From Phocaeicola faecium (lineage in GTDB: Bacteria > Bacteroidota > Bacteroidia > Bacteroidales > Bacteroidaceae): a stretch of 64,000 nt of DNA. The position numbers and the translations under genes are program-made. The notes under the pieces are model-generated. The model saw only the letters and a list, made by a program, of their open reading frames with translations. It was not told the origin of the DNA and searched no databases. Every line of letters starts with the position of its first letter. The stretch's first letter is position 1. The stretch covers positions 987,970 to 1,051,969 of the forward strand of contig NZ_JACSPQ010000001.1 in assembly GCF_014837055.1 (NCBI RefSeq), read 5' to 3'. Positions 1 to 9,058 of the stretch are shown piece after piece.

Positions 1-208
1 GATATATAAAGATGACTTGTATCTCCGATTCGCCCGGCTGTACACCGGCGTCCAGCGCCAGACATTCTAACAACACCGCTAAATCGGCTTTCGGCAACTC
101 TCGGTTGACTATCGGTGCGAAATGCGCCACCATGTCGCGCCCCACCCGGTCAAGGTAAACGGCATCGACCAGCAACACCGTGGGAGCAAATTTGATTTTC
201 TGTTCCAT
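1..208 (-). CDS. Conserved Bacteroidales hypothetical protein (DUF6621-like), N-terminal part
   Basis: Reading leftward from the ATG at 208, an open frame of 69 codons runs off the window edge, so only the N-terminus is present. It begins MEQKIKFAPTVLLVDAVYLD and continues with a predicted alternating hydrophobic strand and helix pattern; there is no signal peptide. It resembles small cytosolic proteins found widely in Bacteroides that I remember as DUF6621, but this is from memory and the function is unknown. A near-consensus promoter (TACCTTTA on the minus strand, 232-239) lies just upstream. It is divergent from clpB. Confidence 0.6.
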   Translation of the reverse strand, partial: MEQKIKFAPTVLLVDAVYLDRVGRDMVAHFAPIVNRELPKADLAVLLECLALDAGVQPGESEIQVIFIY

Positions 209-266
209 TCGTCCTTATTTTATTTGAGGGATAAAGGTACAGCTTTTCCCCGAAATACACAAATGC

Positions 267-369
267 TGACATTTTGTTAGGAAATGCGACAATATTTCAG
301 TTTAAGAACATGATTATCTGACATTTATACAGATTCAGAACGTTTTTTGGAGGTTGGCAAAGATTTTGG
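267..369 (+). promoter_or_regulatory. Putative stress-type promoter region of clpB
   Basis: There is no TAnnTTTG box before clpB. Instead TTGGCAAAGATTTTGG (354-369) has the GG-N10-G spacing of a sigma-54 -24/-12 element, with GG rather than GC at the -12 position. Upstream lie TGACATTTTGTTA (267-279) and TGACATTTATACAG (319-332). Near-identical words occur before hsp20 and groES. The role is inferred. Confidence 0.35.
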
Positions 370-451
370 GGTTTAGTTGGCGTTCCGATTAACCCGGATA
401 GGGAAAAAGGAACAGAAATAACCCTGATAAAAATAGAAAGGAGAACATTAT

Positions 452-3040
452 ATGAACTTTAACAACTTTACAATCAAATCGCAAGAAGCGGTGCAACAGG
501 CTGTCAACTTGGTACAGACCAACGGACAGCAGGCCATCGAACCGGAACACTTGCTGGCAGGCGTGCTGAAAGTAGGAGAAAACGTTACAAATTTCCTCTT
601 CCAGAAACTGGGCATGAACGGTCAGCAAATCGCTACGGTACTTGACAGGCAAATCGCTTCGCTGCCGAAGGTATCGGGAGGAGAACCTTACCTGAGCCGC
701 GACACCAACGAGGTATTGCAGAAAGCTGTGGAATACTCAAAGGAACTGGGCGACGAATATGTTTCGCTGGAGGCTATCATCCTCGCTTTGCTGAACGTGA
801 AAAGTACCGTGTCTACCATGTTGAAGGATGCGGGCATGACAGATAAGGAACTGCGTGCTGCCATCTCGGAACTGAGACAGGGACAGAAAGTAACGTCGCA
901 GTCGAGCGAAGACACTTACCAGTCGCTGAACAAGTATGCCGTCAACCTCATCGAAGCGGCGCGTAACGGAAAGCTCGACCCGGTTATCGGACGTGACGAG
1001 GAAATCCGCCGGGTACTGCAAATCTTGAGCCGCCGAACCAAGAACAACCCGATTCTGATAGGTGAACCGGGTACGGGTAAAACGGCTATCGTAGAGGGGC
1101 TTGCGCAACGTATCCTGCGTGGCGACGTGCCTGAAAACCTGAAGAACAAGCAGCTCTACTCACTGGATATGGGTGCGCTTGTTGCGGGTGCAAAATACAA
1201 AGGTGAGTTTGAGGAACGACTGAAATCGGTTATCAACGAGGTAACGAAATCGGAAGGAAACATCATCTTGTTCATCGATGAGATTCATACGCTGGTGGGT
1301 GCCGGAAAGGGTGAAGGCGCAATGGATGCGGCAAACATCCTGAAACCGGCGTTGGCACGTGGCGAACTGAGAAGCATCGGTGCGACAACCCTCGATGAGT
1401 ATCAGAAGTATTTTGAAAAAGATAAGGCGCTGGAGCGTCGTTTCCAGACCGTAATGGTAGACGAACCGGATACGGCAAGTTCTATTTCCATCCTGCGTGG
1501 ACTGAAGGAGCGTTACGAGAACCACCATCAGGTACGTATCAAAGATGAGGCGATTATCGCTGCGGTAGAGTTGAGTAACCGTTACATTACCGACCGTTTC
1601 TTGCCGGACAAGGCAATCGACCTGATGGATGAAGCGGCTGCTAAACTGAGAATGGAACGCGACTCGCTTCCGGAGGAACTTGACGAAATAGAGCGTCGGT
1701 TAAAACAGCTCGAAATAGAACGCGAAGCTATCAAGCGCGAGAAAGACGAAGCGAAATTGGCTCAGCTGAACAAAGAAATAGCCGAGCTGAAAGAGCAGGA
1801 AACGTCGTACAAGGCTAAATGGCAGAGCGAAAAGGAACTGGTGAACAAAATTCAGCAGAACAAGCAACAGATAGAACAACTGAAGTTTGAAGCGGAACGT
1901 GCCGAACGGGAAGGCGACTACGGAAAAGTGGCAGAGATCCGGTACGGTAAGTTGCAAGCCTTAGAGAATGAGATAAAAAGCATCCAAGAGGACTTGAAAC
2001 GCAAGCAGGGCGACAACGCCATGATTAAAGAGGAAGTTACCGCCGAAGACATTGCCGACGTGGTATCACGCTGGACGGGAATACCGGTAAGCAAGATGAT
2101 GCAGAGTGAACGCGACAAGTTGCTTCACTTGGAGGACGAACTGCATAAGCGTGTAGTGGGTCAGGACGAGGCTATTCAGGCAGTGGCAGACGCCGTCCGC
2201 CGCAGCCGTGCCGGACTGCAAGACCCGAAGCGTCCGATTGGTTCGTTTATCTTCCTCGGTACCACGGGTGTCGGTAAAACAGAGTTGGCGAAAGCATTGG
2301 CAGAATACCTGTTCGATGACGAGTCGCTGATGACACGTATCGACATGAGCGAGTATCAGGAAAAGCATTCAGTGTCTCGATTGATTGGTGCGCCTCCGGG
2401 ATATGTAGGTTACGATGAAGGCGGTCAGCTTACCGAGGCAGTGCGCCGCAAACCGTATTCGGTAGTGTTGTTCGATGAAATCGAGAAGGCTCACCCCGAC
2501 GTGTTCAACATCTTGCTGCAAGTGTTGGACGACGGACGTCTGACGGATAACAAGGGACGGACGGTGAACTTTAAGAATACCATCATCATCATGACTTCGA
2601 ATCTCGGCAGTGCGTACATCCAGAGTCAGTTTGAGAAGATAACGGATGCTAACCACGACCAGATAGTAGAGGAAACGAAGACGGAAGTGCTGAACATGCT
2701 GAAGAAAACCATACGCCCGGAGTTCTTGAACCGTATCGATGAAATCATCATGTTCCAACCGTTGAACAAGCCTCAGATAGAACAAATCGTGCGCTTGCAG
2801 ATAAATGGCATCCGGAAGATGTTGGAGGAAAACGGCGTAACGTTGCAACTGAGCGACCAAGCCATCAACTTCATCGCTACCGCCGGTTACGACCCCGAAT
2901 TTGGTGCGCGTCCGGTAAAACGTGCCATCCAGCGTTACCTGCTGAACGACTTGTCGAAGAAACTGCTTTCACAGGAAGTAGACCGCACGAAACCGATTAT
3001 CGTGGAGCGGAGCAGCGATGGACTGATGTTCCGCAACTGA
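452..3040 (+). CDS. clpB: ATP-dependent disaggregase chaperone ClpB
   Basis: ClpB is the cytosolic Hsp100 hexamer that threads aggregated proteins out of clumps together with DnaK. The 862 residues match the family's usual length. Seen in order: Clp N-terminal repeat domain (about 1-145), first AAA+ module with Walker A GEPGTGKT at 204-211, a long Glu/Lys/Arg-rich coiled-coil middle domain (about 395-530) that distinguishes ClpB from ClpA and ClpC, second AAA+ module with GTTGVGKT at 603-610, and the C-terminal D2-small domain. There is no ClpP-binding loop evident. The start is supported by an AAAGGAGA ribosome site around 437-444. A strong terminator follows. The upstream region lacks a normal promoter box and carries motifs shared with hsp20 and groES. 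Confidence 0.97.
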   Translation: MNFNNFTIKSQEAVQQAVNLVQTNGQQAIEPEHLLAGVLKVGENVTNFLFQKLGMNGQQIATVLDRQIASLPKVSGGEPYLSRDTNEVLQKAVEYSKELGDEYVSLEAIILALLNVKSTVSTMLKDAGMTDKELRAAISELRQGQKVTSQSSEDTYQSLNKYAVNLIEAARNGKLDPVIGRDEEIRRVLQILSRRTKNNPILIGEPGTGKTAIVEGLAQRILRGDVPENLKNKQLYSLDMGALVAGAKYKGEFEERLKSVINEVTKSEGNIILFIDEIHTLVGAGKGEGAMDAANILKPALARGELRSIGATTLDEYQKYFEKDKALERRFQTVMVDEPDTASSISILRGLKERYENHHQVRIKDEAIIAAVELSNRYITDRFLPDKAIDLMDEAAAKLRMERDSLPEELDEIERRLKQLEIEREAIKREKDEAKLAQLNKEIAELKEQETSYKAKWQSEKELVNKIQQNKQQIEQLKFEAERAEREGDYGKVAEIRYGKLQALENEIKSIQEDLKRKQGDNAMIKEEVTAEDIADVVSRWTGIPVSKMMQSERDKLLHLEDELHKRVVGQDEAIQAVADAVRRSRAGLQDPKRPIGSFIFLGTTGVGKTELAKALAEYLFDDESLMTRIDMSEYQEKHSVSRLIGAPPGYVGYDEGGQLTEAVRRKPYSVVLFDEIEKAHPDVFNILLQVLDDGRLTDNKGRTVNFKNTIIIMTSNLGSAYIQSQFEKITDANHDQIVEETKTEVLNMLKKTIRPEFLNRIDEIIMFQPLNKPQIEQIVRLQINGIRKMLEENGVTLQLSDQAINFIATAGYDPEFGARPVKRAIQRYLLNDLSKKLLSQEVDRTKPIIVERSSDGLMFRN

Positions 3041-3065
3041 TAAATCCCAAATACTTAACCACAAC

Positions 3066-3105
3066 GGGGATTGGCTCTTTCAGAGGGTCAATCCCCTCTT
3101 TTTTT
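3066..3105 (+). terminator. Rho-independent terminator of clpB
   Basis: GGGGATTG (3066-3073) pairs perfectly with CAATCCCC (3089-3096), followed by a run of T to 3105. It lies 25 bp after the clpB stop. Confidence 0.9.
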
Positions 3106-3183
3106 GTCCCGCATCCGGTATCTTTTATCCGAATTTAAGGAACTCAGCCTGCGGGTAGCTACAAGATATCCAAGAGAATATGT

Positions 3184-3191
3184 TATTTTTG
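3184..3191 (+). promoter_or_regulatory. Bacteroidota -7 box for the MBL-fold lipoprotein gene
   Basis: TATTTTTG fits TAnnTTTG exactly and sits 30 bp before the ATG. No clear TTTG is seen at -33. Confidence 0.5.
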
Positions 3192-3221
3192 CGGATAGAA
3201 CGATTTTAAAATCTCATTCGT

Positions 3222-4094
3222 ATGAAAAATAATTATTTGAAGAAAGGTGCAGGGCTGCTACTTGCATCGGCCTTTCTGCTATCGGCTTGTGGCGGAAATG
3301 CACAAAAGAAACAAGAGAATGAAACTCAGCCTGCCCCGGTTACTGCTGCTGCATCGGGCGTACAAACCTTACAAGCCGGCAATGTAACAATAACATGGAT
3401 ACAAGACAACGCAGAAGACAAACTCATGCCTCGCAGCTTGTTCTCTGATGCTCCCGACAGCATCGTCAACCAACTTTCATTGCAAGCGGGCATTCCCTCC
3501 AGCGTAAGTACGTTCGTTATTAAGACGGACAGCCTGCGTATTTTATTCGATACCGGACTGGGAGCACCAGACAGCAGGCTTGCCGAAGGACTGGAATCAA
3601 TAGGTATGACTCCCAATGATATTGACTGCCTATACCTCACCCATTTACACGGAGACCATATCGGCGGAATGCTGAAAGGCGACAGCATTGTGTTTCCCAA
3701 CGCCGAGGTTTATGTTTCAAAAACGGAATATGATGCGTGGATGAACATGCCCGGACAACAGAAAGCACAAGCGATGCAGACGATGGAGAAGTATAAAAAC
3801 CACCTTCACTTATTCGAGTTCGGAGATACCCTGCCCGGAAACGTAATCGCCATTGATGCAACCGGACACACACCCGGACATACGGCTTTTCAGGTGGGCA
3901 AGGTGCTTGTGGCGGGCGACTTAATGCACGGGGCGGCATTACAGAAGCCTCATCCCGAATACTGTGCCAACTATGATATGGATAAGAAAAAAGCCGCAGA
4001 AACGCGCGTACGCATCTTAAACTACGTACAGGAAAACAAGCTGGTTATGGCGGGAATGCACCTGCCCGCACCGGCTTTCTTACAACCCGAATAA
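3222..4094 (+). CDS. Metallo-beta-lactamase-fold hydrolase, exported lipoprotein
   Basis: The protein is 290 residues with a lipoprotein signal (hydrophobic stretch ending LLSACGG, lipid Cys at about 22), so it is probably anchored in the cell envelope. The zinc-binding HxHxDH motif is intact (H141, H143, D145, H146), with further expected ligands in TGHTPGHT, the Asp of AGDLMHG and His280. This arrangement resembles the lactonase-like or general MBL hydrolases rather than class B beta-lactamases. The substrate cannot be read from the sequence. It is a single gene between the clpB terminator and the DUF362 gene, each with its own promoter box. Confidence 0.85.
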   Translation: MKNNYLKKGAGLLLASAFLLSACGGNAQKKQENETQPAPVTAAASGVQTLQAGNVTITWIQDNAEDKLMPRSLFSDAPDSIVNQLSLQAGIPSSVSTFVIKTDSLRILFDTGLGAPDSRLAEGLESIGMTPNDIDCLYLTHLHGDHIGGMLKGDSIVFPNAEVYVSKTEYDAWMNMPGQQKAQAMQTMEKYKNHLHLFEFGDTLPGNVIAIDATGHTPGHTAFQVGKVLVAGDLMHGAALQKPHPEYCANYDMDKKKAAETRVRILNYVQENKLVMAGMHLPAPAFLQPE

Positions 4095-4201
4095 CTAACC
4101 TTCCGGACGTTATTCCTCTTATATAGGGATACTACATAGCAAGCTGTAATTCGGGTTATTATTTCGGTAATTTATCTACATGGATATAAGTTTTTCGGCT
4201 G

Positions 4202-4209
4202 TAATTTTG
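4202..4209 (+). promoter_or_regulatory. Bacteroidota -7 box for the DUF362 gene
   Basis: TAATTTTG fits TAnnTTTG and lies 43 bp before the ATG at 4253. Confidence 0.45.
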
Positions 4210-4252
4210 CATCATGAAAATATTGTAATAACACATCAAAATAACATTGCGT

Positions 4253-5242
4253 ATGAAACTGATTAACTGTATGCGTATGGCGGTATGTTCACTGGCGATG
4301 CTGGTCGGAACAAGTTGCCTTCAGGCTAAAGACTCCGGAAAAGAAGAGGCTGACAAGGTAGCCAACCTTCCGAAAGTATATATGTATAAAGAGATTTCGG
4401 CAGACAATCTGGTGAAAATCTATAAGGCATTGGGCCGCGAGGCGAAAGGCAACGTAGCCGTAAAGCTGTCGACGGGTGAACCGGGCGGACACAATTTCCT
4501 TCAGCCCGAACTGATAAAGAATCTGGTACAGGAGGTGAACGGAACCATCGTGGAATGTAACACGGCGTATGCCGGCAAGCGTTCGAGTACGGAAGACCAT
4601 CTGAAGGCTGCCGAAGACCACGGGTTTACCAAGATAGCCAAAGTAGTAATCATGGATGCCGAAGGAGAAGCATCGCTTCCGGTAACAGGAGGCAAGCACC
4701 TGAAGGAAGACTTTGTTGGGAAAGACTATTTGAATTATGATTTTACCATCATCCTGTCGCACTTCAAGGGGCACGCGATGGGTGGTTTCGGAGGAGCCAT
4801 CAAAAACATGTCTATCGGTATTGCCTCATCCCACGGGAAAGCATGGATTCACTCGGCGGGGAAAACCAAGAATCCGGACGAAATGTGGGGCAACTTGCCG
4901 GAACAGGATGATTTCCTCGAATCGATGGCTGAGGCTGCGAAAGCGGTGGCAGACCATTGCGGCAACAATATTTTATATATAAGTGTGGCAAATAATCTGT
5001 CGGTCGACTGCGACTGTGATTCTTCGCCCGAAGATCCGAAGATGGGTGACATAGGTATTCTTGCTTCGCTCGACCCCGTTGCGCTCGACAGGGCTTGCAC
5101 TGATTTGGTCCGCTCATCGAAAGACCACGGGAAAATCCACCTCATCGAACGCATCGACTCGCGCCACGGGATGCACACGCTCGACCATGCCGAGGCGTTG
5201 GGAATGGGCAGCCAAAAATATGAACTTATAACACTGGATTAA
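4253..5242 (+). CDS. Exported DUF362 domain protein
   Basis: I place the start at the ATG at 4253; an in-frame TTG at 4247 is less likely. The 329-residue product starts with a signal peptide that ends LVGTSCLQA and may be a lipoprotein. The rest matches DUF362: a central segment with SHFKGHAMGGFGGAIKNMSI and a C-terminal segment with DCDCDSSPEDPKMGDIGIL followed by ASLDPVALDRACTDLV. DUF362 proteins are often linked to ferredoxin modules, but no CxxCxxC cluster is present here. The biochemical role is unknown; redox or metal-linked function is only suggested by the family. Confidence 0.85.
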   Translation: MKLINCMRMAVCSLAMLVGTSCLQAKDSGKEEADKVANLPKVYMYKEISADNLVKIYKALGREAKGNVAVKLSTGEPGGHNFLQPELIKNLVQEVNGTIVECNTAYAGKRSSTEDHLKAAEDHGFTKIAKVVIMDAEGEASLPVTGGKHLKEDFVGKDYLNYDFTIILSHFKGHAMGGFGGAIKNMSIGIASSHGKAWIHSAGKTKNPDEMWGNLPEQDDFLESMAEAAKAVADHCGNNILYISVANNLSVDCDCDSSPEDPKMGDIGILASLDPVALDRACTDLVRSSKDHGKIHLIERIDSRHGMHTLDHAEALGMGSQKYELITLD

Positions 5243-5350
5243 GACGAAAACCTATCCGATTCAATAACTTAACGTCAGCTTAATGGCGGATGATGTAGAG
5301 ATTACATTATCCGCCATGTGATTTATAAAAAGGTTAAAAGGATGGGAAGG

Positions 5351-5968
5351 TTAGAATTTATAGCCCACGCCTATGCGGAACAGCAAGCGGCGGGGTTCTC
5401 TGTATTCTTGATTACGGCGAAGGAAGGAATACTTCACGTCTAATCCGTAGAACCAATGCTTATGGTTCAGCGTAACGCCAAGCTGAACACCCCCGTTGAA
5501 GCGGTCGCGTCCGCCGATGGAATAAGAATCGCGTTTGCCTTCGGTTACTTTCGATGTACCGGATGTCAGGTCAGACTCCACGTTTACATCTTTCATCACG
5601 CCAAACAGCTTGTAGTTGGCAAATACACCTCCCGACACGCGCAAATCGAACGGACAGAGGGGAATATTATAACCTACCTGCAAAGGAAGCTCCAAACTGT
5701 AAACGTCGTTAAAGCCTTTCACATCGCTTATGCTGATGCGGTGGCTTGTCCGTGTAAACAACAGTTGAGGCTGGAAATACCACTGTTCGCTCAATTTCAC
5801 ATCATACAGTCCGCCGAGGTAAAATCCGGGTCGTGCCCCGTCAAAGTCCGCCTTATCCGTACAACTGAAAGACCAACCCAATCCTCCTGTCACTCCCCAA
5901 CGGTTTTGTGCCGCAACAGGAAAAACTGACAATACTGTCAAAACAAGAATCAATACTTTTTTCTTCAT
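5351..5968 (-). CDS. Outer-membrane beta-barrel (porin-like) protein
   Basis: A 205-residue protein with a clear Sec signal peptide ending FPVAAQ, then alternating aromatic and polar residues typical of an eight-strand barrel, including WGVTGGLGWSFS, YNIPLCPFDLRVSGG and the terminal RIGVGYKF ending in Phe. It fits the PorT/OmpA-barrel-type families common in Bacteroidota. Specific cargo or role is not visible. The likely promoter (TACTTTTG on the minus strand, 6168-6175) would give a leader of almost 200 nt that contains a copy of the interspersed repeat at 6031-6130. Confidence 0.8.
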   Translation of the reverse strand: MKKKVLILVLTVLSVFPVAAQNRWGVTGGLGWSFSCTDKADFDGARPGFYLGGLYDVKLSEQWYFQPQLLFTRTSHRISISDVKGFNDVYSLELPLQVGYNIPLCPFDLRVSGGVFANYKLFGVMKDVNVESDLTSGTSKVTEGKRDSYSIGGRDRFNGGVQLGVTLNHKHWFYGLDVKYSFLRRNQEYREPRRLLFRIGVGYKF

Positions 5969-6030
5969 AACTACATTATTTTATTTTTAGGAATCTGTTT
6001 AAGTTTTCCGGTCTTATTAAAGTCGTAAAA

Positions 6031-6130
6031 ATTCTATTCGAAAGACAGGCCTGTCCTATGGGTAGAACCGACCAACGCATCCGCAAGAAACAGGTTACGC
6101 TAACGGTTGCGTTTTCGGGTGCTTCCGAAG
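6031..6130 (-). repeat. Interspersed intergenic repeat, copy A (diverged)
   Basis: On the minus strand it holds GGTTCTACCCATAG, a TGCGGATGCGTT block, AAAACGC near the other end and CGAATAGAAT at the outer edge. These words recur in the other copies in the same order. It lies in the gap between the barrel gene and the TPR pseudogene (5969-6278), which has no gene. Confidence 0.7.
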
Positions 6131-6167
6131 GTAAATTTTGCCTGCCATTGGTAAAAGTTTACGGGGA

Positions 6168-6175
6168 CAAAAGTA
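6168..6175 (-). promoter_or_regulatory. Bacteroidota -7 box for the barrel gene
   Basis: TACTTTTG on the minus strand fits TAnnTTTG. It is about 200 bp before the start, so the repeat copy A would be transcribed in the leader. Confidence 0.4.
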
Positions 6176-6195
6176 GGACATTCGCAAGAGAACAT

Positions 6196-6233
6196 AAAAA
6201 AAACGCTATAACATCATAAAGACGTATAGCGTT
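6196..6233 (-). terminator. Terminator after the TPR pseudogene
   Basis: Read on the minus strand, AACGCTATA (6233-6225) pairs with TATAGCGTT (6210-6202), followed by a run of T (complement of 6196-6203). It lies 46 bp after the pseudogene stop. Confidence 0.75.
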
Positions 6234-6278
6234 GATTATTAAGGAATAAGAGTTTACAACTATAACGAATAAGAGTTT

Positions 6279-7212
6279 TTATTGTTTCATCTTCTCTTTC
6301 AGACGATATTTCCGTTGGTTTATAGGTTGCGTATTAGAAAATCCCAAACACAAAGCAATAGAGAGAGAGTCAAGGTTAGTATGCGAAAGGCAAAGATAAA
6401 GTAAATCTTCATCTGTCAGCCGGGGATATTTCTCTTTCATGGAGCATATATAATCATCATATATTCTCCAAATAACATCGTACAAATGCGAACGTTCCGT
6501 CATTGTGAGGACTTTTCGCTCTTTCTCTTTACATTTCTGAGTTGACAATTTCTGTATTTTCGCATAAATGCTACTTTGCTCAAACAGCCAACTGCGCAAA
6601 TTCAACTGCTCTTTTTCTAACTGACGAATCTTTTCTTCACGACTACCAACCTCTAAGTCTTTATCTCTTATCTGCATTTCCAACAAGGAAATAACAGATT
6701 GGTGTTCTTTTATTGCCTTTTGCAGAATACTTAACTTGAAAATTGCTGTTGGCATACCATCCCCCCAGTGAATTATACAGTAACAACCGGCAACGTGTCT
6801 CCTGCGGATAATCTTCCAAAACATCCAGTGCTTTCAATGCATTGGCTATGGCTTCCTGACGTTCACCCATTTCGCCTTGCAAACGGCTTTTATAGAGCAA
6901 GGCGAATGCCTTTTCAAGGTCGCTGTCGTCGTAATAGCCGATGGCAACGTTCAGCAACGAATCGCAGGGTAGTAAGGATTGTTCGCTTTTGTCGGTGGCT
7001 TTAGCCAACAAAATGGCATAGTAAGCGCAATGGGATTCCGGCATTTCGGATAAGTCCATGCGGCGCAATACGGTCAGTGCGCTGTCGGGACGGGTATCGA
7101 CATAATCGGATACCTGACGGAGCATGAGCGGCAAAGGCTCGCTGTTCCGGCAAGAAAAGAGGGTGCTTACCAGCGTAAGCCACAGGGTGAAAACGGGTAA
7201 CAAGGATTTCAT
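6279..7212 (-). pseudogene. TPR lipoprotein regulator, frameshifted and internally deleted
   Basis: Two overlapping minus-strand frames together look like one broken gene. The upstream frame starts at 7212 with a lipoprotein signal (ending STLFSCRN) and TPR-like helices up to about 6740. The downstream frame picks up around 6770-6740 and encodes a Gln/Glu-rich coiled coil and a C-terminal helix-turn-helix-like end (LSIALCLGFSNTQPINQRKY). Intact Bacteroidales relatives typically have a lipobox, about 350 residues of TPRs, a membrane helix, the coiled coil and this same C-terminal domain. Here most TPRs and the membrane helix are missing and the frames disagree. A run of six C (6761-6766) lies at the crossover. 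Family identity is inferred; brokenness is seen. Confidence 0.72.
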
Positions 7213-7241
7213 ATATACACAGGTTATCGAGAGTGAACGAA

Positions 7242-7287
7242 ACACAGATTATGCGGAAACCGATTCGGCTCGCCGCATAATCCGTGT
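7242..7287. terminator. Hairpin of the ACACGGA family (copy 1)
   Basis: The arms 7242-7256 and 7273-7287 pair over 15 positions with one A-C mismatch. The outer stem is ACAC(A/G)GATT and the inner arm is ATGCGG. It lies between the ettA stop and the pseudogene start. Two more hairpins with the same outer stem are at 24814 and 58328. The run of T is weak, so termination is only likely. Confidence 0.6.
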
Positions 7288-7316
7288 ATCAATACAGTGA
7301 AACGAACAAGCGGAGG

Positions 7317-9005
7317 TTAATCTTCCATCAGCTTGCGGTAACGTACGCGCTTAGGCTCTACGTTGCCCATACGTTTCAGCTTGTTTGCTTCGTATTCGGT
7401 GTACGAACCCTCGAAGTAGAACACTTGGCTGTCTCCCTCGAAAGCAAGGATGTGGGTACAGATACGGTCGAGGAACCAACGGTCGTGACTGATTACCACG
7501 GCGCATCCGGCAAAGTCTTCCAAACCTTCTTCCAGTGCGCGCAGCGTGTTGACGTCGATGTCGTTGGTCGGCTCGTCGAGCAGCAATACGTTGCCTTCTT
7601 CCTTCAGTGCCATAGCCAAGTGGAGGCGGTTACGCTCACCGCCCGAAAGCATTCCGCACAGCTTTTCTTGGTCGGAACCGGAGAAGTTGAAGCGGCTAAG
7701 GTATGCGCGGGCATTCACATCGCGGTTTCCCATGCGCAGGATGTCGTTTCCGCCACTGATTACCTGATATACCGTTTTGTTCGGGTCTATGTCCTTATGT
7801 TGCTGGTCTACGTATGCCACCTTCACCGTCTCGCCTACTTCAAACTCGCCCTTGTCGGGAGTTTCGAGTCCCATAATCAGACGGAACAAGGTTGTTTTTC
7901 CTGCGCCGTTCGGACCTATCACACCCACAATGCCGTTGGGCGGAAGCATAAAGTTGAGGTCATCGAACAGCAGCTTGTCACCATACGCCTTCGCCACATG
8001 TTTCGCCTCGATAACCTTGTTACCCAAGCGCGGTCCGTTCGGAATAAAGATTTCAAGTTTTTCTTCTTTTTCCTTCACATCCTCGTTCAGCAACTTGTCG
8101 TAAGAGTTCAAACGTGCCTTACCTTTCGCCTGACGAGCCTTCGGAGCCATGCGTACCCACTCCAACTCGCGTTCCAGCGTTTTGCGTCGTTTGCTTGCCA
8201 CTTTCTCTTCCATCTCCATGCGTTTGGTCTTCTGCTCCAGCCAGCTTGAGTAATTTCCTTTCCACGGAATACCTTCGCCGCGGTCAAGTTCCAGAATCCA
8301 GCCAGCCACATGGTCGAGGAAATAGCGGTCGTGAGTAACAGCGATTACCGTTCCTTCGTACTGCTGCAAGTGCTGCTCCAGCCAGTCGATGCTTTCGGCA
8401 TCCAAATGGTTGGTCGGCTCATCGAGCAGCAACACGTCAGGCTTCTGAAGCAGCAAGCGGCACAAAGCCACACGGCGGCGTTCTCCACCCGACAGGTGTT
8501 TCACCAACTGGTCTTCGGGCGGACAGCGCAAAGCATCCATCGCACGCTCCAACTTGCTGTCGAGGTTCCACGCATCGGTAGCGTCGATAATGTCTTGCAG
8601 TTCGGCTTGGCGGGCAAAGAGCGCATCCATCTTCTCCGGGTCTTCATAATACTCCGGAAGTCCGAATTTGTTATTGATTTCCTCGTACTCGGCAAGCGTG
8701 TCCACTACTTGCTGTACGCCCTCCATCACAACTTCTTTTACCGTTTTCGTATCGTCAAGCTGCGGTTCCTGTGCCAGATAACCAACCGAATATCCCGGTG
8801 AGAATACCACCTCGCCCTGATAGCTGGTGTCTAACCCTGCAATAATTTTCATCAAGGTAGACTTACCCGAACCGTTCAGACCGATGATACCGATTTTCGC
8901 ACCATAGAAGAAAGAAAGGTAGATGTCTTTCAATACTTGCTTGTTGTTCTGGAATGATTTGCTCACTCCAACCATTGAAAAGATAATTTTTTTGTCGTCT
9001 GCCAT
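7317..9005 (-). CDS. ettA: Energy-dependent translational throttle EttA (ABC-F ATPase)
   Basis: EttA is a cytosolic ABC-F protein that binds the ribosomal E site and gates translation according to ATP/ADP. The start is the ATG at 9005, giving 562 residues that begin MADDKKIIFSMVGVSKSF. An upstream in-frame start at 9092 would overlap panB and is unlikely. Two ABC cassettes are visible: GLNGSGKST, LSGGERRR and LLLDEPTNHLD in the first; GPNGAGKTT, LSGGERNR and LLLDEPTNDID in the second. Between them is an Arg/Lys-rich linker with the sequence typical of the EttA arm and P-site tRNA interaction motif. The gene starts 53 bp after the panB stop, so the two may share a transcript. Confidence 0.95.
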   Translation of the reverse strand: MADDKKIIFSMVGVSKSFQNNKQVLKDIYLSFFYGAKIGIIGLNGSGKSTLMKIIAGLDTSYQGEVVFSPGYSVGYLAQEPQLDDTKTVKEVVMEGVQQVVDTLAEYEEINNKFGLPEYYEDPEKMDALFARQAELQDIIDATDAWNLDSKLERAMDALRCPPEDQLVKHLSGGERRRVALCRLLLQKPDVLLLDEPTNHLDAESIDWLEQHLQQYEGTVIAVTHDRYFLDHVAGWILELDRGEGIPWKGNYSSWLEQKTKRMEMEEKVASKRRKTLERELEWVRMAPKARQAKGKARLNSYDKLLNEDVKEKEEKLEIFIPNGPRLGNKVIEAKHVAKAYGDKLLFDDLNFMLPPNGIVGVIGPNGAGKTTLFRLIMGLETPDKGEFEVGETVKVAYVDQQHKDIDPNKTVYQVISGGNDILRMGNRDVNARAYLSRFNFSGSDQEKLCGMLSGGERNRLHLAMALKEEGNVLLLDEPTNDIDVNTLRALEEGLEDFAGCAVVISHDRWFLDRICTHILAFEGDSQVFYFEGSYTEYEANKLKRMGNVEPKRVRYRKLMED

Positions 9006-9058
9006 ATTCTTATAATCATTTTTGAGGTTTCTATTCAGGTGACAAGGCGAGCCGGAAA

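Noticed and set aside
7284..8249. Plus-strand open frame of 321 codons opposite ettA
   Set aside because: Shadow of ettA; no domain and no ribosome site.
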